A stretch of DNA of 64,000 nucleotides from Treponema sp. (lineage in GTDB: Bacteria; Spirochaetota; Spirochaetia; Treponematales; Treponemataceae): NCBI GenBank assembly GCA_016297805.1, contig JAEDFX010000001.1:1-64000 (forward strand). Direction: 5' to 3'. The translations under genes and the position numbers were made by a program. The number at the start of each line of letters is the position of its first letter. The first letter of the stretch is position 1. This document shows positions 53,844-63,221 of this stretch, in pieces. The notes under the pieces are model-generated. The model was not told where the DNA came from and ran no database searches. It saw nothing but the letters and a program-made list of their open reading frames with translations.

Positions 53844-55910
53844 TTATTCCAAAGGTGCGAAGTATCCAGTCTCATCCCTTCCGCTTCGATTCAGTAAATA
53901 AACTTCTGCTTCCAACGGCAGGAAATTTGTACCAAAGTTAGTCGGTAATGCAGAGGTAAAACTAAGCTGATAAATTCCTTGTGGATATTCAATCATATCT
54001 TTTACAACATCTTTCAAGCCTTGAGGGCGATATACATAATATGAATCACCCTGTGTATTATCTACTACATATGACAACTGATTACACATTCCATTCTGAG
54101 CTACCTGAACTACAGAGAAAGAAATTGAATTATTATTCAGATATGAAGTAAGTTCCGAAAGATTATATTTTTCAAAAGATAAAGAATTCTCTTCACCAGC
54201 TGTAATCATTACTATACCGCGTTTTTTTGCACCATTAATCAAATCATTAGAAGCAAGACGCATAGCTAAATCTACTCTGGCATATCTGCATGTGCTATTT
54301 TTTAAAGCTATAAGCTTAAAATCACCCAGATTATCAGGATTTCCTACATATTCAGTTACAGGAATAGTTCCTGCAGAAACAATTCTTAAAGTTCCAATAC
54401 CATTCATTGAAGCTGCAACTTCTTTTACCGCAGTTTCTACCTGTTCTGTAAACATAGATGTATACTCTGAACAGTCAATAAGTATTGTAACATCGGCTTC
54501 TGTATTATTTGATGCAGCCCCCAGAAACTTTAAATTGCTTACAGCTCTTTTATTTTCTGAAAGATAGAAGTTTTCTTCCTGAAGTCCTACAACAGGCTGT
54601 CTGTGTCTATTCTCAACTCTAAGTTCAACAGTAACATTTGGGAATTTTGAAGCATCCAGCTGTTCTATCTGAACAAAAAGTCCACCAACAAGTTCCTGCA
54701 CCTTAGACATTACATAAACTTCATTGGCTGTATAATCAGCCACAATAACATTACCATTTACGTCAGGATTAGCAACAGTAACTCTTGTTGGAGCATTTCC
54801 TGTTCTTGCATATTCAAATAAAGCCCCTGTTTCCTTATCAATTGAGACTATTCTGTTACTATCACATACAACAAGGCTGTCATTCCAATACTTAATACCT
54901 TCCGGTTTTTTAAAAGTATCCTTTTCACACAATTCCCTTAAGAAGTTTCCGGCTCTGTCAAATTCATAAATTGCACCAGTCTGATTATCTGCAACAAAAA
55001 CAGACTCATCAACAATCATAATTCCAGTTGGACCTTTTAAGCCTTCAAAACTTCCCTGTTTTCCACCAAAGTAAAAAATTGCTTCTCCATCTTTATCAAA
55101 AACATCAACCCTTCGATTACCGTAATCTGTTACATATATGCGTTCAAGATAATCCTGAGCAAGATATAAAGGTCCCACCATTTCTCCGTTTTTTCGGCCT
55201 CTTGAACCAATATATTTTTCAAATTTTCCTTTTTCAGAAAGAAGTGCCAGCCTGTCTCCCGAATTTTCACATACAAGCAGCTTATTGTTATGAAGCCTCA
55301 AAATATCACTTGGACGGTCAAAACCATTAATTGGCCCTTCAATTCTATCTATAACCTTTCCGTTTTGGTTAATAAGAAGAAGTTCATTTGTATTATAGGC
55401 TGCAATCCATATTGTTCCATCATAGTTTGGCTGAACTGAAACAGGACCGCTGTAAACCATATTGCCATTAAAATCACCAGGAAAAGATCCTGCCTCTGAT
55501 AAACGCATCAACTTATCGGCAGAATCACCAGTTACACGCCTTTCACGAACAATTTCTATTTTATTCTGTAAAAGTAATCCACCATAACCATTATTCTGAG
55601 CATTCTGCCAGTAATTCAAGGCAGATCCTTCCAGACCTGTTTTATAATATGTTTTTCCAAGCCAGTCCAAAATCAAATTGTCATTTGGAAGATAAGACAA
55701 GGCTCTTTCAAACTGCACAATTGCTTCGTTAAAAGCACCTCTGTAATATGCCTGTACACCTCTACGGAATTCCTCAGAAGCCATTCCCTCATTACCGGTA
55801 CGAATTCTATCTTCATAGACCTTCAAACCAGCAGAATCTGTAGTATTCTGTGTAAAAGAGAATGTACATAAAGACGCAAAAATTAAAGCTGCTGAAACAA
55901 GCTTTTTCAT
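53844..55910 (-). CDS. Secreted TPR, NHL-repeat and VWA-like protein
   Basis: 688 residues. Signal peptide MKKLVSAALIFASLCTFSFTQ. Residues 40-130 hold two TPRs (RRGVQAYYRGAFNEAIVQFERALSYLP). Residues 150-405 are an NHL-type beta-propeller with repeated blocks of the form GxLYLAQDYLERIYVTDYGNRRVDVFDKDG. Residues 465-640 resemble a von Willebrand factor A domain, starting VTILIDCSEYTSMF; the MIDAS is imperfect (DCSEY instead of DxSxS). A scaffold or substrate-binding protein in the periplasm or at the outer membrane. Its stop abuts that of the convergent fusion gene exactly, and its start overlaps the TPR gene stop by one base. Confidence 0.8.
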   Translation of the reverse strand: MKKLVSAALIFASLCTFSFTQNTTDSAGLKVYEDRIRTGNEGMASEEFRRGVQAYYRGAFNEAIVQFERALSYLPNDNLILDWLGKTYYKTGLEGSALNYWQNAQNNGYGGLLLQNKIEIVRERRVTGDSADKLMRLSEAGSFPGDFNGNMVYSGPVSVQPNYDGTIWIAAYNTNELLLINQNGKVIDRIEGPINGFDRPSDILRLHNNKLLVCENSGDRLALLSEKGKFEKYIGSRGRKNGEMVGPLYLAQDYLERIYVTDYGNRRVDVFDKDGEAIFYFGGKQGSFEGLKGPTGIMIVDESVFVADNQTGAIYEFDRAGNFLRELCEKDTFKKPEGIKYWNDSLVVCDSNRIVSIDKETGALFEYARTGNAPTRVTVANPDVNGNVIVADYTANEVYVMSKVQELVGGLFVQIEQLDASKFPNVTVELRVENRHRQPVVGLQEENFYLSENKRAVSNLKFLGAASNNTEADVTILIDCSEYTSMFTEQVETAVKEVAASMNGIGTLRIVSAGTIPVTEYVGNPDNLGDFKLIALKNSTCRYARVDLAMRLASNDLINGAKKRGIVMITAGEENSLSFEKYNLSELTSYLNNNSISFSVVQVAQNGMCNQLSYVVDNTQGDSYYVYRPQGLKDVVKDMIEYPQGIYQLSFTSALPTNFGTNFLPLEAEVYLLNRSGRDETGYFAPLE

Positions 55911-56602
55911 TAACGGCCTGCCTTTAACATTACAGATTTTATATGATTTGCAATTTCAACATTATCAGTAGCAATTTCTTCTGCCTGATGAAGATACTGC
56001 ATTGCATCATCATACAATCCTAGCTTGTAATAAACCCAGCCTAATGAATCAAGACATGCAGCTGATTTAGGAGAAGTTTTCACTGCCTGTTTACACAAAG
56101 AAAGAGCCCTTGTTAAATCCTTTTCCTGACAGGCAAGAATATATCCTAACCCGTTCAGAGAAGAAACATTATCAGGATCTTTCTGCAGTGATTTTTCATA
56201 AAAATTGATACAGCGTTCAGTATCCTTCTGTTCCCATGCTACAAAAGCAATGGCCGCATATACAGAAGCTGTCATATATCCTGTATCTAATAGTTTGTTC
56301 AATTCAAAATCAGCCAGACGCTTTCTACCGGTAATAGCATAAATAACAGCCAGCAGAAAACGACACTGTAAACTTCTTTCCAGCTGTGCCCCAGAGGTTA
56401 CAACCTGTTCAAGGAATAAAAGAGCATCATCATATTTTTCAAGCTTTGTATAACAGAGTCCAAGATAGTAAGCAACTTCAACTTTATCTGCTTCTGAATC
56501 TGATGGAAGTGCCAGAAAAAAAGCTAATGCCTTTGCATAATCTTTTTTTGAGTATAATCTTCTGCCTTCCAGTAAAACATCATTACCTTGCAATTTCCCC
56601 AC
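55910..56602 (-). CDS. TPR-repeat protein
   Basis: 230 residues. No signal peptide, so probably cytoplasmic. Five or more tetratricopeptide repeats run through the whole sequence (EGRRLYSKKDYAKALAFFLALP, YYLGLCYTKLEKYDDALLFLEQVV, SLNGLGYILACQEKDLTRALSLC and others). The start is taken as a GTG; a TTG two codons later is possible and neither has an ideal ribosome site. Overlaps the NHL/VWA-like gene by one base (TAATG), so they are co-translated. Likely a partner in the same complex. Confidence 0.75.
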   Translation of the reverse strand: MGKLQGNDVLLEGRRLYSKKDYAKALAFFLALPSDSEADKVEVAYYLGLCYTKLEKYDDALLFLEQVVTSGAQLERSLQCRFLLAVIYAITGRKRLADFELNKLLDTGYMTASVYAAIAFVAWEQKDTERCINFYEKSLQKDPDNVSSLNGLGYILACQEKDLTRALSLCKQAVKTSPKSAACLDSLGWVYYKLGLYDDAMQYLHQAEEIATDNVEIANHIKSVMLKAGR

Positions 56603-56616
56603 CCATTTCTGTGATT

Positions 56617-57378
56617 TTACAATTTAAACTTCAACTCGTCCACCGCTTTAGCACCAACTGGATCTGCATATACTCTGGAAACAGAAACATAATTGTTTTC
56701 CACAATAACGGCGTCGCTTGCAGAATCATAATTTCTAACTTTATTTCCACCAATTGAGTAATGAGACAATTTACCGTCTTCTGTATCTTCAAGCTTTATC
56801 TTATCACCATAAGTTCGTACACAAAGTACATCTGTAAACTTTGCTCCCTTATATTCATCAACTGAAGCACCATTTACATTAACAAAAATTCTCGGATATT
56901 CAGTACTAGAAAGAGATTTTAAAGTTTCGATATTTTTAGCAACAAAATCAGCTATGGCGTCGTACTTTATTCCATTTTTATCAACTTTTGACCAGTCTGG
57001 ATCTACACTAACAGCAATAGCCGGTACACCATCCAGTACAGCCTGTCGGGCTGCTGCACATGTTCCAGAATAAATAATATCTGTACCAAGATTAGCCCCT
57101 GCATTAATCCCCGAAACAACAACATCTATTTTTTCATTAAAAAGACCACTTGTTACACCTATAAAAGCACAGTCGCCTGGAAAACCTGAACACGCCCATT
57201 GATTTTTCTTATATTCTTTCAGCTTTGTAGCACCAAACATTGTGAAATGATGAGAAACTGCGGATCTGTTAGAATCTGGAGCTACTACAAAAACATTGTG
57301 TTCTCTTGAAAGTCTTTCAGCTAAAACCTGAATTCCTTTACATTCAATTCCATCATCATTAGCGAGCAGAATATTCAT
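56617..57378 (-). CDS. surE: 5'-nucleotidase SurE
   Basis: 253 residues. MNILLANDDGIECKGIQVL carries the metal-binding Asp8-Asp9. VVAPDSNRSAVSHHFTM holds the catalytic Ser/Asn region. Dephosphorylates nucleoside monophosphates and may release phosphate from short polyphosphates. GGGGG precedes the ATG. Lies between the galactokinase-like gene and the TPR gene, 14 bases from the latter. Confidence 0.94.
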   Translation of the reverse strand: MNILLANDDGIECKGIQVLAERLSREHNVFVVAPDSNRSAVSHHFTMFGATKLKEYKKNQWACSGFPGDCAFIGVTSGLFNEKIDVVVSGINAGANLGTDIIYSGTCAAARQAVLDGVPAIAVSVDPDWSKVDKNGIKYDAIADFVAKNIETLKSLSSTEYPRIFVNVNGASVDEYKGAKFTDVLCVRTYGDKIKLEDTEDGKLSHYSIGGNKVRNYDSASDAVIVENNYVSVSRVYADPVGAKAVDELKFKL

Positions 57379-57408
57379 TTTTCCCCCGAAACACCCTTTT
57401 ATTATTTA

Positions 57409-58590
57409 TCAGTCTTTTAGTATAGAAACACCATCTGATGGAGTTACTTCATAAACATCTGCATGGAATCCAAAAATCTTTTCAAATTCTGATATTTTAG
57501 CCATAAAGTTTTCCACATCACCAGGTCTCATAACAGCATACAGACAACGTCCAAAACCTTTTCCTGTAATACGTCCACATGTAACAGGATTTCTGATAAA
57601 GTCCAGATTAGGCTCCAGTTCCTTTACACGCTTCAAAATCCAGTCAATTTCAGGACATGATATATTATACATTTCCTGCATTGTTTCATGACTGTGATTC
57701 ACAGCTCTGGCAAATTTAAAGAAGTCTCCTTTTGTAAGACCTTCGTAAGCATCCATAAAATCATTATGTTCATAAATAATTGAAAGCAGTTTACGTCTTA
57801 TTTCTTCACTTACAACAGAAAGACATTCATTAATATCTGTAACATCATCTATGTAACGCCAGCCACCATAAACTGTACTCTTACGCTCACGCAAATCACC
57901 AAGCAAAAGTGCATGCTGAGGTTCATGAACAATTTCTCTATCCCATATATCAATTCTTGGAACTTTTGTATCTACAAGAAATATTTTTCTGTCAGTAAAC
58001 GGAAACGGAACATAATCCCATGTATTTTTTGTATGGTCGGTAACAAGAAGATTGTCTTTTTTAGCAAACATTGTGGAAAAATTATCCGCAATATGATTTT
58101 CTGTATGTAAAAATCTGCGGTTTCCCCGTTCAATTACCTGAAGGAGCTCCACATCTGAACAATTAAGATTCAAAAGATTTTTTACACCATAGGCAGCAGC
58201 AACTTTTACAGCCGTAGTAATTCCAAATCCAGCAGAAGGAAGAATTTCACTATAAACGGTTATATTAAGACCTGTTAAATCAAAACCGCCTGAAGTAAAG
58301 CCATACAAAATAGCTTTTACGGCATTAGCCCATCTATCTTCCTTTTTGTATTTTAAGGTTGTTATGCTGGATTTTTTTCGTTCGTTGATTTGATGAAAGT
58401 AAAACTTGAATGACTGATCGGTACGTTTAGAGATGGCTACATAGACAGGAATATTAATTGCCATCGATAAAGTTTTGTCCTTAAAGAACCAGGAATGCTC
58501 CCCTATAAGATGAAATCGTCCCGGGGCTTTTGAAACAATTTCAGGCTTCTCTCCATATTCCAATTCGTGTGCGTCATTTACTGCTTTCAT
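57409..58590 (-). CDS. Atypical galactokinase-family GHMP kinase
   Basis: 393 residues. The galactokinase opening APGRFHLIGEHSWFF (22-36) has the GEH but not the Asp of the usual GEHTDY. The ATP loop LPSAGFGITTA (117-127) is altered from LPxGAGLSSSA. The catalytic aspartate looks retained (HIADN, D169), and GRITGKGFGRCLYAV (about 343-357) is the third motif. The fold and length fit, but the changed sugar-contact and ATP-loop residues argue against ordinary galactose specificity. It may act on another sugar or be non-catalytic. GGGAGG lies about 10 bases upstream of the ATG. First gene of a four-gene block with surE. Confidence 0.75.
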   Translation of the reverse strand: MKAVNDAHELEYGEKPEIVSKAPGRFHLIGEHSWFFKDKTLSMAINIPVYVAISKRTDQSFKFYFHQINERKKSSITTLKYKKEDRWANAVKAILYGFTSGGFDLTGLNITVYSEILPSAGFGITTAVKVAAAYGVKNLLNLNCSDVELLQVIERGNRRFLHTENHIADNFSTMFAKKDNLLVTDHTKNTWDYVPFPFTDRKIFLVDTKVPRIDIWDREIVHEPQHALLLGDLRERKSTVYGGWRYIDDVTDINECLSVVSEEIRRKLLSIIYEHNDFMDAYEGLTKGDFFKFARAVNHSHETMQEMYNISCPEIDWILKRVKELEPNLDFIRNPVTCGRITGKGFGRCLYAVMRPGDVENFMAKISEFEKIFGFHADVYEVTPSDGVSILKD

Positions 58591-58661
58591 AAATTGGTCT
58601 CCCTCCCTTACCTTTTTTTACCTTGAACTTTTTCAATATATATAGTTAAAATAATAATATA

Positions 58662-60455
58662 ATGGAATTGATTTTACAAGTTTTTTATTCAGTTTTTTCA
58701 GGCAGCCTTTTAGCAGCAGCAATTCCTAACGAACTGTATCTGTTCGGGTGTCCCTTATTAACATTAATTGCATTTATTCCCTACTATCTCATTTTTAACT
58801 CTATAAAAAATTATAGACAGGCTTTTTTATGTGGTTTCTTCCAGGCCATAACAACTCATTTAATTTCCAGTTTCTGGCTGGCATATTTTAAGGATTTTGC
58901 AATTCTTACACTGGGAGCTTCTGCCTTCGGAACTGGTATGATTGGTGGTTTTCTTGCTCTTTTCATCTATCTGCCTTTTTCTTCATCAAAAAAACATAAC
59001 AGATTAAATCAATATACATTGAATCAAAATTTCTTTGACTCTGTAAGCTTCAGAATTTTATACTTTGCGGCTTTATATACAATTTATGAATGGGTTAAAT
59101 CCTGTGGATTTTTAGGTTATCCATGGGGTACAGTATCCTCAGCAATATACAAGTGGCCTTTATTGATGCAGCTTTCCTCAATAACTGGTACCTATGGAAT
59201 CACCTTTGTACTGGTACTATTAAATGCTTTTTTTGCAGAAATTTTGCTGTATTATAAAGAATCTGAAGAAAAGTCCAGCAATTCACTTTTCTCCCTTAAA
59301 CAAACTGGCTGTTTATGTATCGTTCTATTTGCCTGTATCCTTGTTCATGGGCTGTTCCAATACACAATTCCAAGAAAACCTGTTAAACAGCTGAATACTC
59401 TGATTGTGCAGCAAAACAGTGATCCATGGAAAGAAAAAACCGATACAGATTCCATTTTGACTTCTGAAAAGCTTACTGATGAGATTCTTTATTCAATTAA
59501 AGAGGATGAAGAACCAGTTAATCTTGTTGTATGGAGCGAAGGATGTCTTAAACATGTTTTTCCAGGTGCAGAAAACTACTACAACTATCACCCGGAAGAA
59601 CGTCCTTTATTAAAATATATAAATGAAAAAAATGTACCATTTATAATTGGTGGTGCTTTTCTTAAAGACAGAGCTCAGAAAAAATATTTTAATGCTGCTC
59701 TTCTTTTTGATAAAAATGGAAAATTCCGAGGCTGCTACGGAAAAAATCATCTTGTTCCCTTTGCAGAAGCCTTGCCTTTCATAGAATATCCGTCAGTAAA
59801 GGCTATAATGCAGAAAATTATTGGAATTTCTGCTGGCTGGACACCTGGAGATCAGTATGTGTATTTTGATGTTCCATGCCGTATTACTTCTGACTACAAA
59901 CTGCCGGCGGTAAAAAATATTGATTTAACAAAAACCTATGACCAGCAGAAGCGTGAAGAAGAACAGCCGGTTACAGTAAGACTTTCTACACCAATCTGTT
60001 TTGATGATGCTTTTACTGATATTATGCGTCCTATGTTCCTTAACGGAGCTGAACTATTTGTTAATATAACTGATGACTCCTGGTCTCTAAAAGAATCCAG
60101 TGAAATCCAGCATTTTGTAATTGCATCCTACAGATCTATTGAATACAGAACAACAATGATACGTTCTACCAACGCAGGTTATTCTGTAGTCATAACACCT
60201 AACGGAAAAGTAATATCAGATTTACCTCTATTTCAGGCTACTTCTGCCGCATTTGATGTTCCAGTGTATAAAAGAGTTATGACAACCTATGCCCGCTTCG
60301 GTAACTGGCTGCCATATTCGCTAATCATTCTGTTTGTGATTTATTCAGTTTATTCTTACATGATTTTTACAGAATCAGATTACATACCTTCTGAACGTAA
60401 AATGAAATCAAAGAAAAAAAAGAAGTCAAAACTACATAAAAAAAACGAAAAATAG
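58662..60455 (+). CDS. lnt: Apolipoprotein N-acyltransferase
   Basis: 597 residues. Five to six N-terminal membrane segments carry SFWLAYF and YEWVKSCGFLGYPWGTVSSA. The nitrilase-type domain follows, with catalytic residues E293 (WSEG), K361 (GKNHLVPFAEALPF) and C446 (TPICFDDAF). A final membrane helix precedes a Lys/Ser-rich tail. It adds the third acyl chain to lipoproteins, consistent with the many lipoproteins around. No Shine-Dalgarno precedes the ATG, and the gap upstream is short and A/T-rich. Confidence 0.95.
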   Translation: MELILQVFYSVFSGSLLAAAIPNELYLFGCPLLTLIAFIPYYLIFNSIKNYRQAFLCGFFQAITTHLISSFWLAYFKDFAILTLGASAFGTGMIGGFLALFIYLPFSSSKKHNRLNQYTLNQNFFDSVSFRILYFAALYTIYEWVKSCGFLGYPWGTVSSAIYKWPLLMQLSSITGTYGITFVLVLLNAFFAEILLYYKESEEKSSNSLFSLKQTGCLCIVLFACILVHGLFQYTIPRKPVKQLNTLIVQQNSDPWKEKTDTDSILTSEKLTDEILYSIKEDEEPVNLVVWSEGCLKHVFPGAENYYNYHPEERPLLKYINEKNVPFIIGGAFLKDRAQKKYFNAALLFDKNGKFRGCYGKNHLVPFAEALPFIEYPSVKAIMQKIIGISAGWTPGDQYVYFDVPCRITSDYKLPAVKNIDLTKTYDQQKREEEQPVTVRLSTPICFDDAFTDIMRPMFLNGAELFVNITDDSWSLKESSEIQHFVIASYRSIEYRTTMIRSTNAGYSVVITPNGKVISDLPLFQATSAAFDVPVYKRVMTTYARFGNWLPYSLIILFVIYSVYSYMIFTESDYIPSERKMKSKKKKKSKLHKKNEK

Positions 60456-60557
60456 TCAATATAAATTTTACAAATTCATTTCCAATGCATAAAACTTTTT
60501 TTTGTCAAGAAAAATAGTTTAAAAAAAAACTGGAATTTTCTCGAAATTCCCTTGTCG

Positions 60558-60573
60558 TTGCCATATATAGTGT
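60558..60573 (+). promoter_or_regulatory. Candidate NrdR box upstream of nrdR-nrdD
   Basis: TTGCCATATATAGTGT matches the ACACTATATATAGTGT type of NrdR site at 12 of 16 positions. It lies 55-70 bases upstream of nrdR. A second box at the usual spacing is not evident, so support is partial. Confidence 0.4.
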
Positions 60574-60628
60574 TATATGATTATTTTATCAGGTAAAAAT
60601 ACGCTAGAAACACAGGGGTTGAGGGAAA

Positions 60629-61099
60629 ATGCGTTGTCCATATTGTGGTAACTTAGATGATAAGGTTCTTGAATCAAGAACGATTGTAAATGGTGAAAGT
60701 ATTCGCCGTAGACGCGAATGTCTTGGTTGCGGATACCGTTTCACAAGCTATGAACGTATCGACGAAAAACCATTTATGGTTGTGAAACGAGACCAGCGTC
60801 GCCAGCCTTTTGACAGAGCTAAACTGGAGAAAGGTATTGAACGAGCTTTAGAGAAACGCCCAATTTCCACTTCCCTTATTGAACAGATTTCCAACGACAT
60901 TGAAGACCTTGCTGTAAAAAAAGGAAAAGAATCCAGAGAAATTTCAACCGCTGACTTAGGAGAATTAGTTCTGGAAAAACTTTATGAAATTGATAAAGTT
61001 GCTTACATACGTTTTGCCTCTGTTTACCGTCATTTTGAAAATTTAGATGAATTTATTACTGAAGTTAAAAATATAGAAAAAAGGGGAATTAAAAAATGA
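60629..61099 (+). CDS. nrdR: Transcriptional repressor NrdR
   Basis: 156 residues. MRCPYCGNLDDKVLESR and RRRRECLGCGYRFTSYER form the zinc ribbon; an ATP-cone domain follows (about 48-138). It represses ribonucleotide reductase genes according to ATP/dATP. GAGG lies about 7 bases before the ATG. Its stop overlaps the nrdD ATG by 4 bases, so regulator and enzyme are translated together. Confidence 0.96.
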   Translation: MRCPYCGNLDDKVLESRTIVNGESIRRRRECLGCGYRFTSYERIDEKPFMVVKRDQRRQPFDRAKLEKGIERALEKRPISTSLIEQISNDIEDLAVKKGKESREISTADLGELVLEKLYEIDKVAYIRFASVYRHFENLDEFITEVKNIEKRGIKK

Positions 61100-63201
61100 G
61101 TGATCAGTCTATTTTTCCTGAATGGAGAAGCTTTTTAGGTACAAGTTCGGATAAAGAAACAAAAGGATTTTTAAAATCAGTAGTAAAACGTTCTGGCGAA
61201 ATTGCAGATTATGACCGAACAAAAATTGAAATAGCAATTGGTAAAGCCATAGATGCAGTCGAACATCAGAAGGATCCAGACAGAGCTGCAGCCCTTACAG
61301 ACAAGGTTGAAGAAAAGCTTCGCTTACAGCTGGCGGGAAACAGAGCTCATTCTATTCCAGCTATCGAAGAAATTCAGGATATTGTAGAAAATGTACTCAT
61401 TGAATCAAAGGAAGTTGCAGTTGCAAAAGCATATATTTTATACCGTGCCCAGCATGAAGCAACCCGAGACACAAAAAAACTTATGCTTGATATCAACAAA
61501 ACTATGGATGGATATCTGGCACAGAGCGACTGGCGTGTAAATGAAAATGCCAATGTGAATTTCTCCTTAGGTGGATTGATTCTTCACAATTCTGGAACAA
61601 TTACTGCAAATTACTGGCTTAACAATATATATTCAAAGGAAGTTGCAGAGGCTCATAAAACTGCAGCGTTCCATATTCATGACCTTTCTATGTTCTCCGG
61701 CTACTGTGCAGGCTGGTCCTTGCGGCAGCTTATTCAGGAAGGACTTGGTGGCGTACCAGACAAAATCACTTCTACACCAGCAACCCATCTTTCTACACTT
61801 GTAAACCAGATTGTAAACTTTTTGGGAATCATGCAAAACGAATGGGCAGGAGCTCAGGCATTCAGTTCTTTTGACACATATCTTGCACCATTTGTACGTA
61901 CAGATAAGCTTACAGAAAAACAGGTTCGCCAGTGCATTCAGAGTTACATTTACGGTGTTAATACTCCAAGCCGCTGGGGATCACAGGCTCCTTTTACAAA
62001 TATTACAATGGATCTTGTTTGCCCTGATGACCTTAAAAATAAAAAAGCAATCGTAGGCGGTAAAGAACAGGATTTTACTTATGGTGACTGTCAGAAAGAA
62101 ATGGACATCATCAATAAAGTCTTTATTGAACTTATGATTGAAGGTGATGCAGAAGGACGTGGTTTTGCTTACCCTATTCCAACTTATAATATTACCCGAG
62201 ATTTTGACTGGAATTCAGATATTGCAAAACTTCTTTTTACAATGACAGCCCAGTACGGTACACCAAATTTCCAGAACTTTGTTAATTCTGATTTGAATCC
62301 TAACGATGTTCGCTCTATGTGCTGCCGACTTCAGCTTGATAAACGTGAACTTCGCCGTCGTGGTGGAGGACTTTTTGGTGCTGATGAATTTACAGGCTCA
62401 ATTGGTGTTGTAACAATCAACCTGCCACAGATTGGTTATCTTGCATCTGACGAAACAGAATTTTATAAACGACTTGATTATCTTATGGATCTGGCAAAAG
62501 AGAGTCTCTGTGTAAAACGTAAGGTTATTCAGAAGCTTTATGATGGTGGATTATTCCCATATACGCGCCGTTACCTGAAAACTCTTGTAAATCATTTCAA
62601 CACAATTGGTTTATGCGGTATGAATGAATGCTGTCTGAACTTTCTTGGAGTAGACATTACAACTACAAAAGGAAAAGCATTTGCAGAACAGGTTCTTCAG
62701 CACATGCGTGAACGAATGCAGGATTATCAGGAAGAAACAGGGGATTTGTTTAATCTGGAAGCAACTCCTGCAGAATCTACATCATATCGTCTTGCACGTC
62801 ATGATAAGGAACAGTTCCCGGACATCATCACAAGTGGTGACAAGGAACCTTTCTATACTAACTCTTCACAGCTTCCTGTTGATTACACAGCAGATGTTTT
62901 TGAAGCCTTGGACATGCAGGAATCCTTACAGACAAAGTACACAGGTGGAACAATGTTCCATGTTTATATGGGTGAAGCAATTAAAGACTGGAAAGCTTGT
63001 GCAGAACTGGTAAAAACTATTTCTCATAAGTATAGAATTCCATTCTTTACAATTTCACCAACCTATTCTGTCTGCCCAATTCACGGATATCTAACTGGCC
63101 AGCAGTTTGAATGCCCAAAATGTAAAGCAGAAAAAGAAAAGGCTCTAAAAGAAAAATTGAAAGCTCTTGAAGCTGAAAAAGAAGAATTGTTAAGAACGTA
63201 A
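61096..63201 (+). CDS. nrdD: Anaerobic ribonucleotide reductase NrdD lacking the glycyl-radical end
   Basis: 701 residues. An N-terminal ATP-cone (about 25-115; VKRSGEIADYDRTKIEIAIGKAI) precedes the ten-stranded barrel with RSMCCRLQLDKRELRRRGGG and the GLCGMNECCLNFLG loop. The zinc site near the end is CPIH (660-663) and CPKC (673-676). In ordinary NrdD the glycyl-radical motif follows within a few residues. Here the chain instead ends with 25 charged, heptad-like residues (677-701) and stops. The missing segment is in the next gene. Reduces ribonucleoside triphosphates without oxygen. Confidence 0.95.
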   Translation: MSDQSIFPEWRSFLGTSSDKETKGFLKSVVKRSGEIADYDRTKIEIAIGKAIDAVEHQKDPDRAAALTDKVEEKLRLQLAGNRAHSIPAIEEIQDIVENVLIESKEVAVAKAYILYRAQHEATRDTKKLMLDINKTMDGYLAQSDWRVNENANVNFSLGGLILHNSGTITANYWLNNIYSKEVAEAHKTAAFHIHDLSMFSGYCAGWSLRQLIQEGLGGVPDKITSTPATHLSTLVNQIVNFLGIMQNEWAGAQAFSSFDTYLAPFVRTDKLTEKQVRQCIQSYIYGVNTPSRWGSQAPFTNITMDLVCPDDLKNKKAIVGGKEQDFTYGDCQKEMDIINKVFIELMIEGDAEGRGFAYPIPTYNITRDFDWNSDIAKLLFTMTAQYGTPNFQNFVNSDLNPNDVRSMCCRLQLDKRELRRRGGGLFGADEFTGSIGVVTINLPQIGYLASDETEFYKRLDYLMDLAKESLCVKRKVIQKLYDGGLFPYTRRYLKTLVNHFNTIGLCGMNECCLNFLGVDITTTKGKAFAEQVLQHMRERMQDYQEETGDLFNLEATPAESTSYRLARHDKEQFPDIITSGDKEPFYTNSSQLPVDYTADVFEALDMQESLQTKYTGGTMFHVYMGEAIKDWKACAELVKTISHKYRIPFFTISPTYSVCPIHGYLTGQQFECPKCKAEKEKALKEKLKALEAEKEELLRT

Positions 63202-63221
63202 AAGGGAGGATATAAAAAAAA

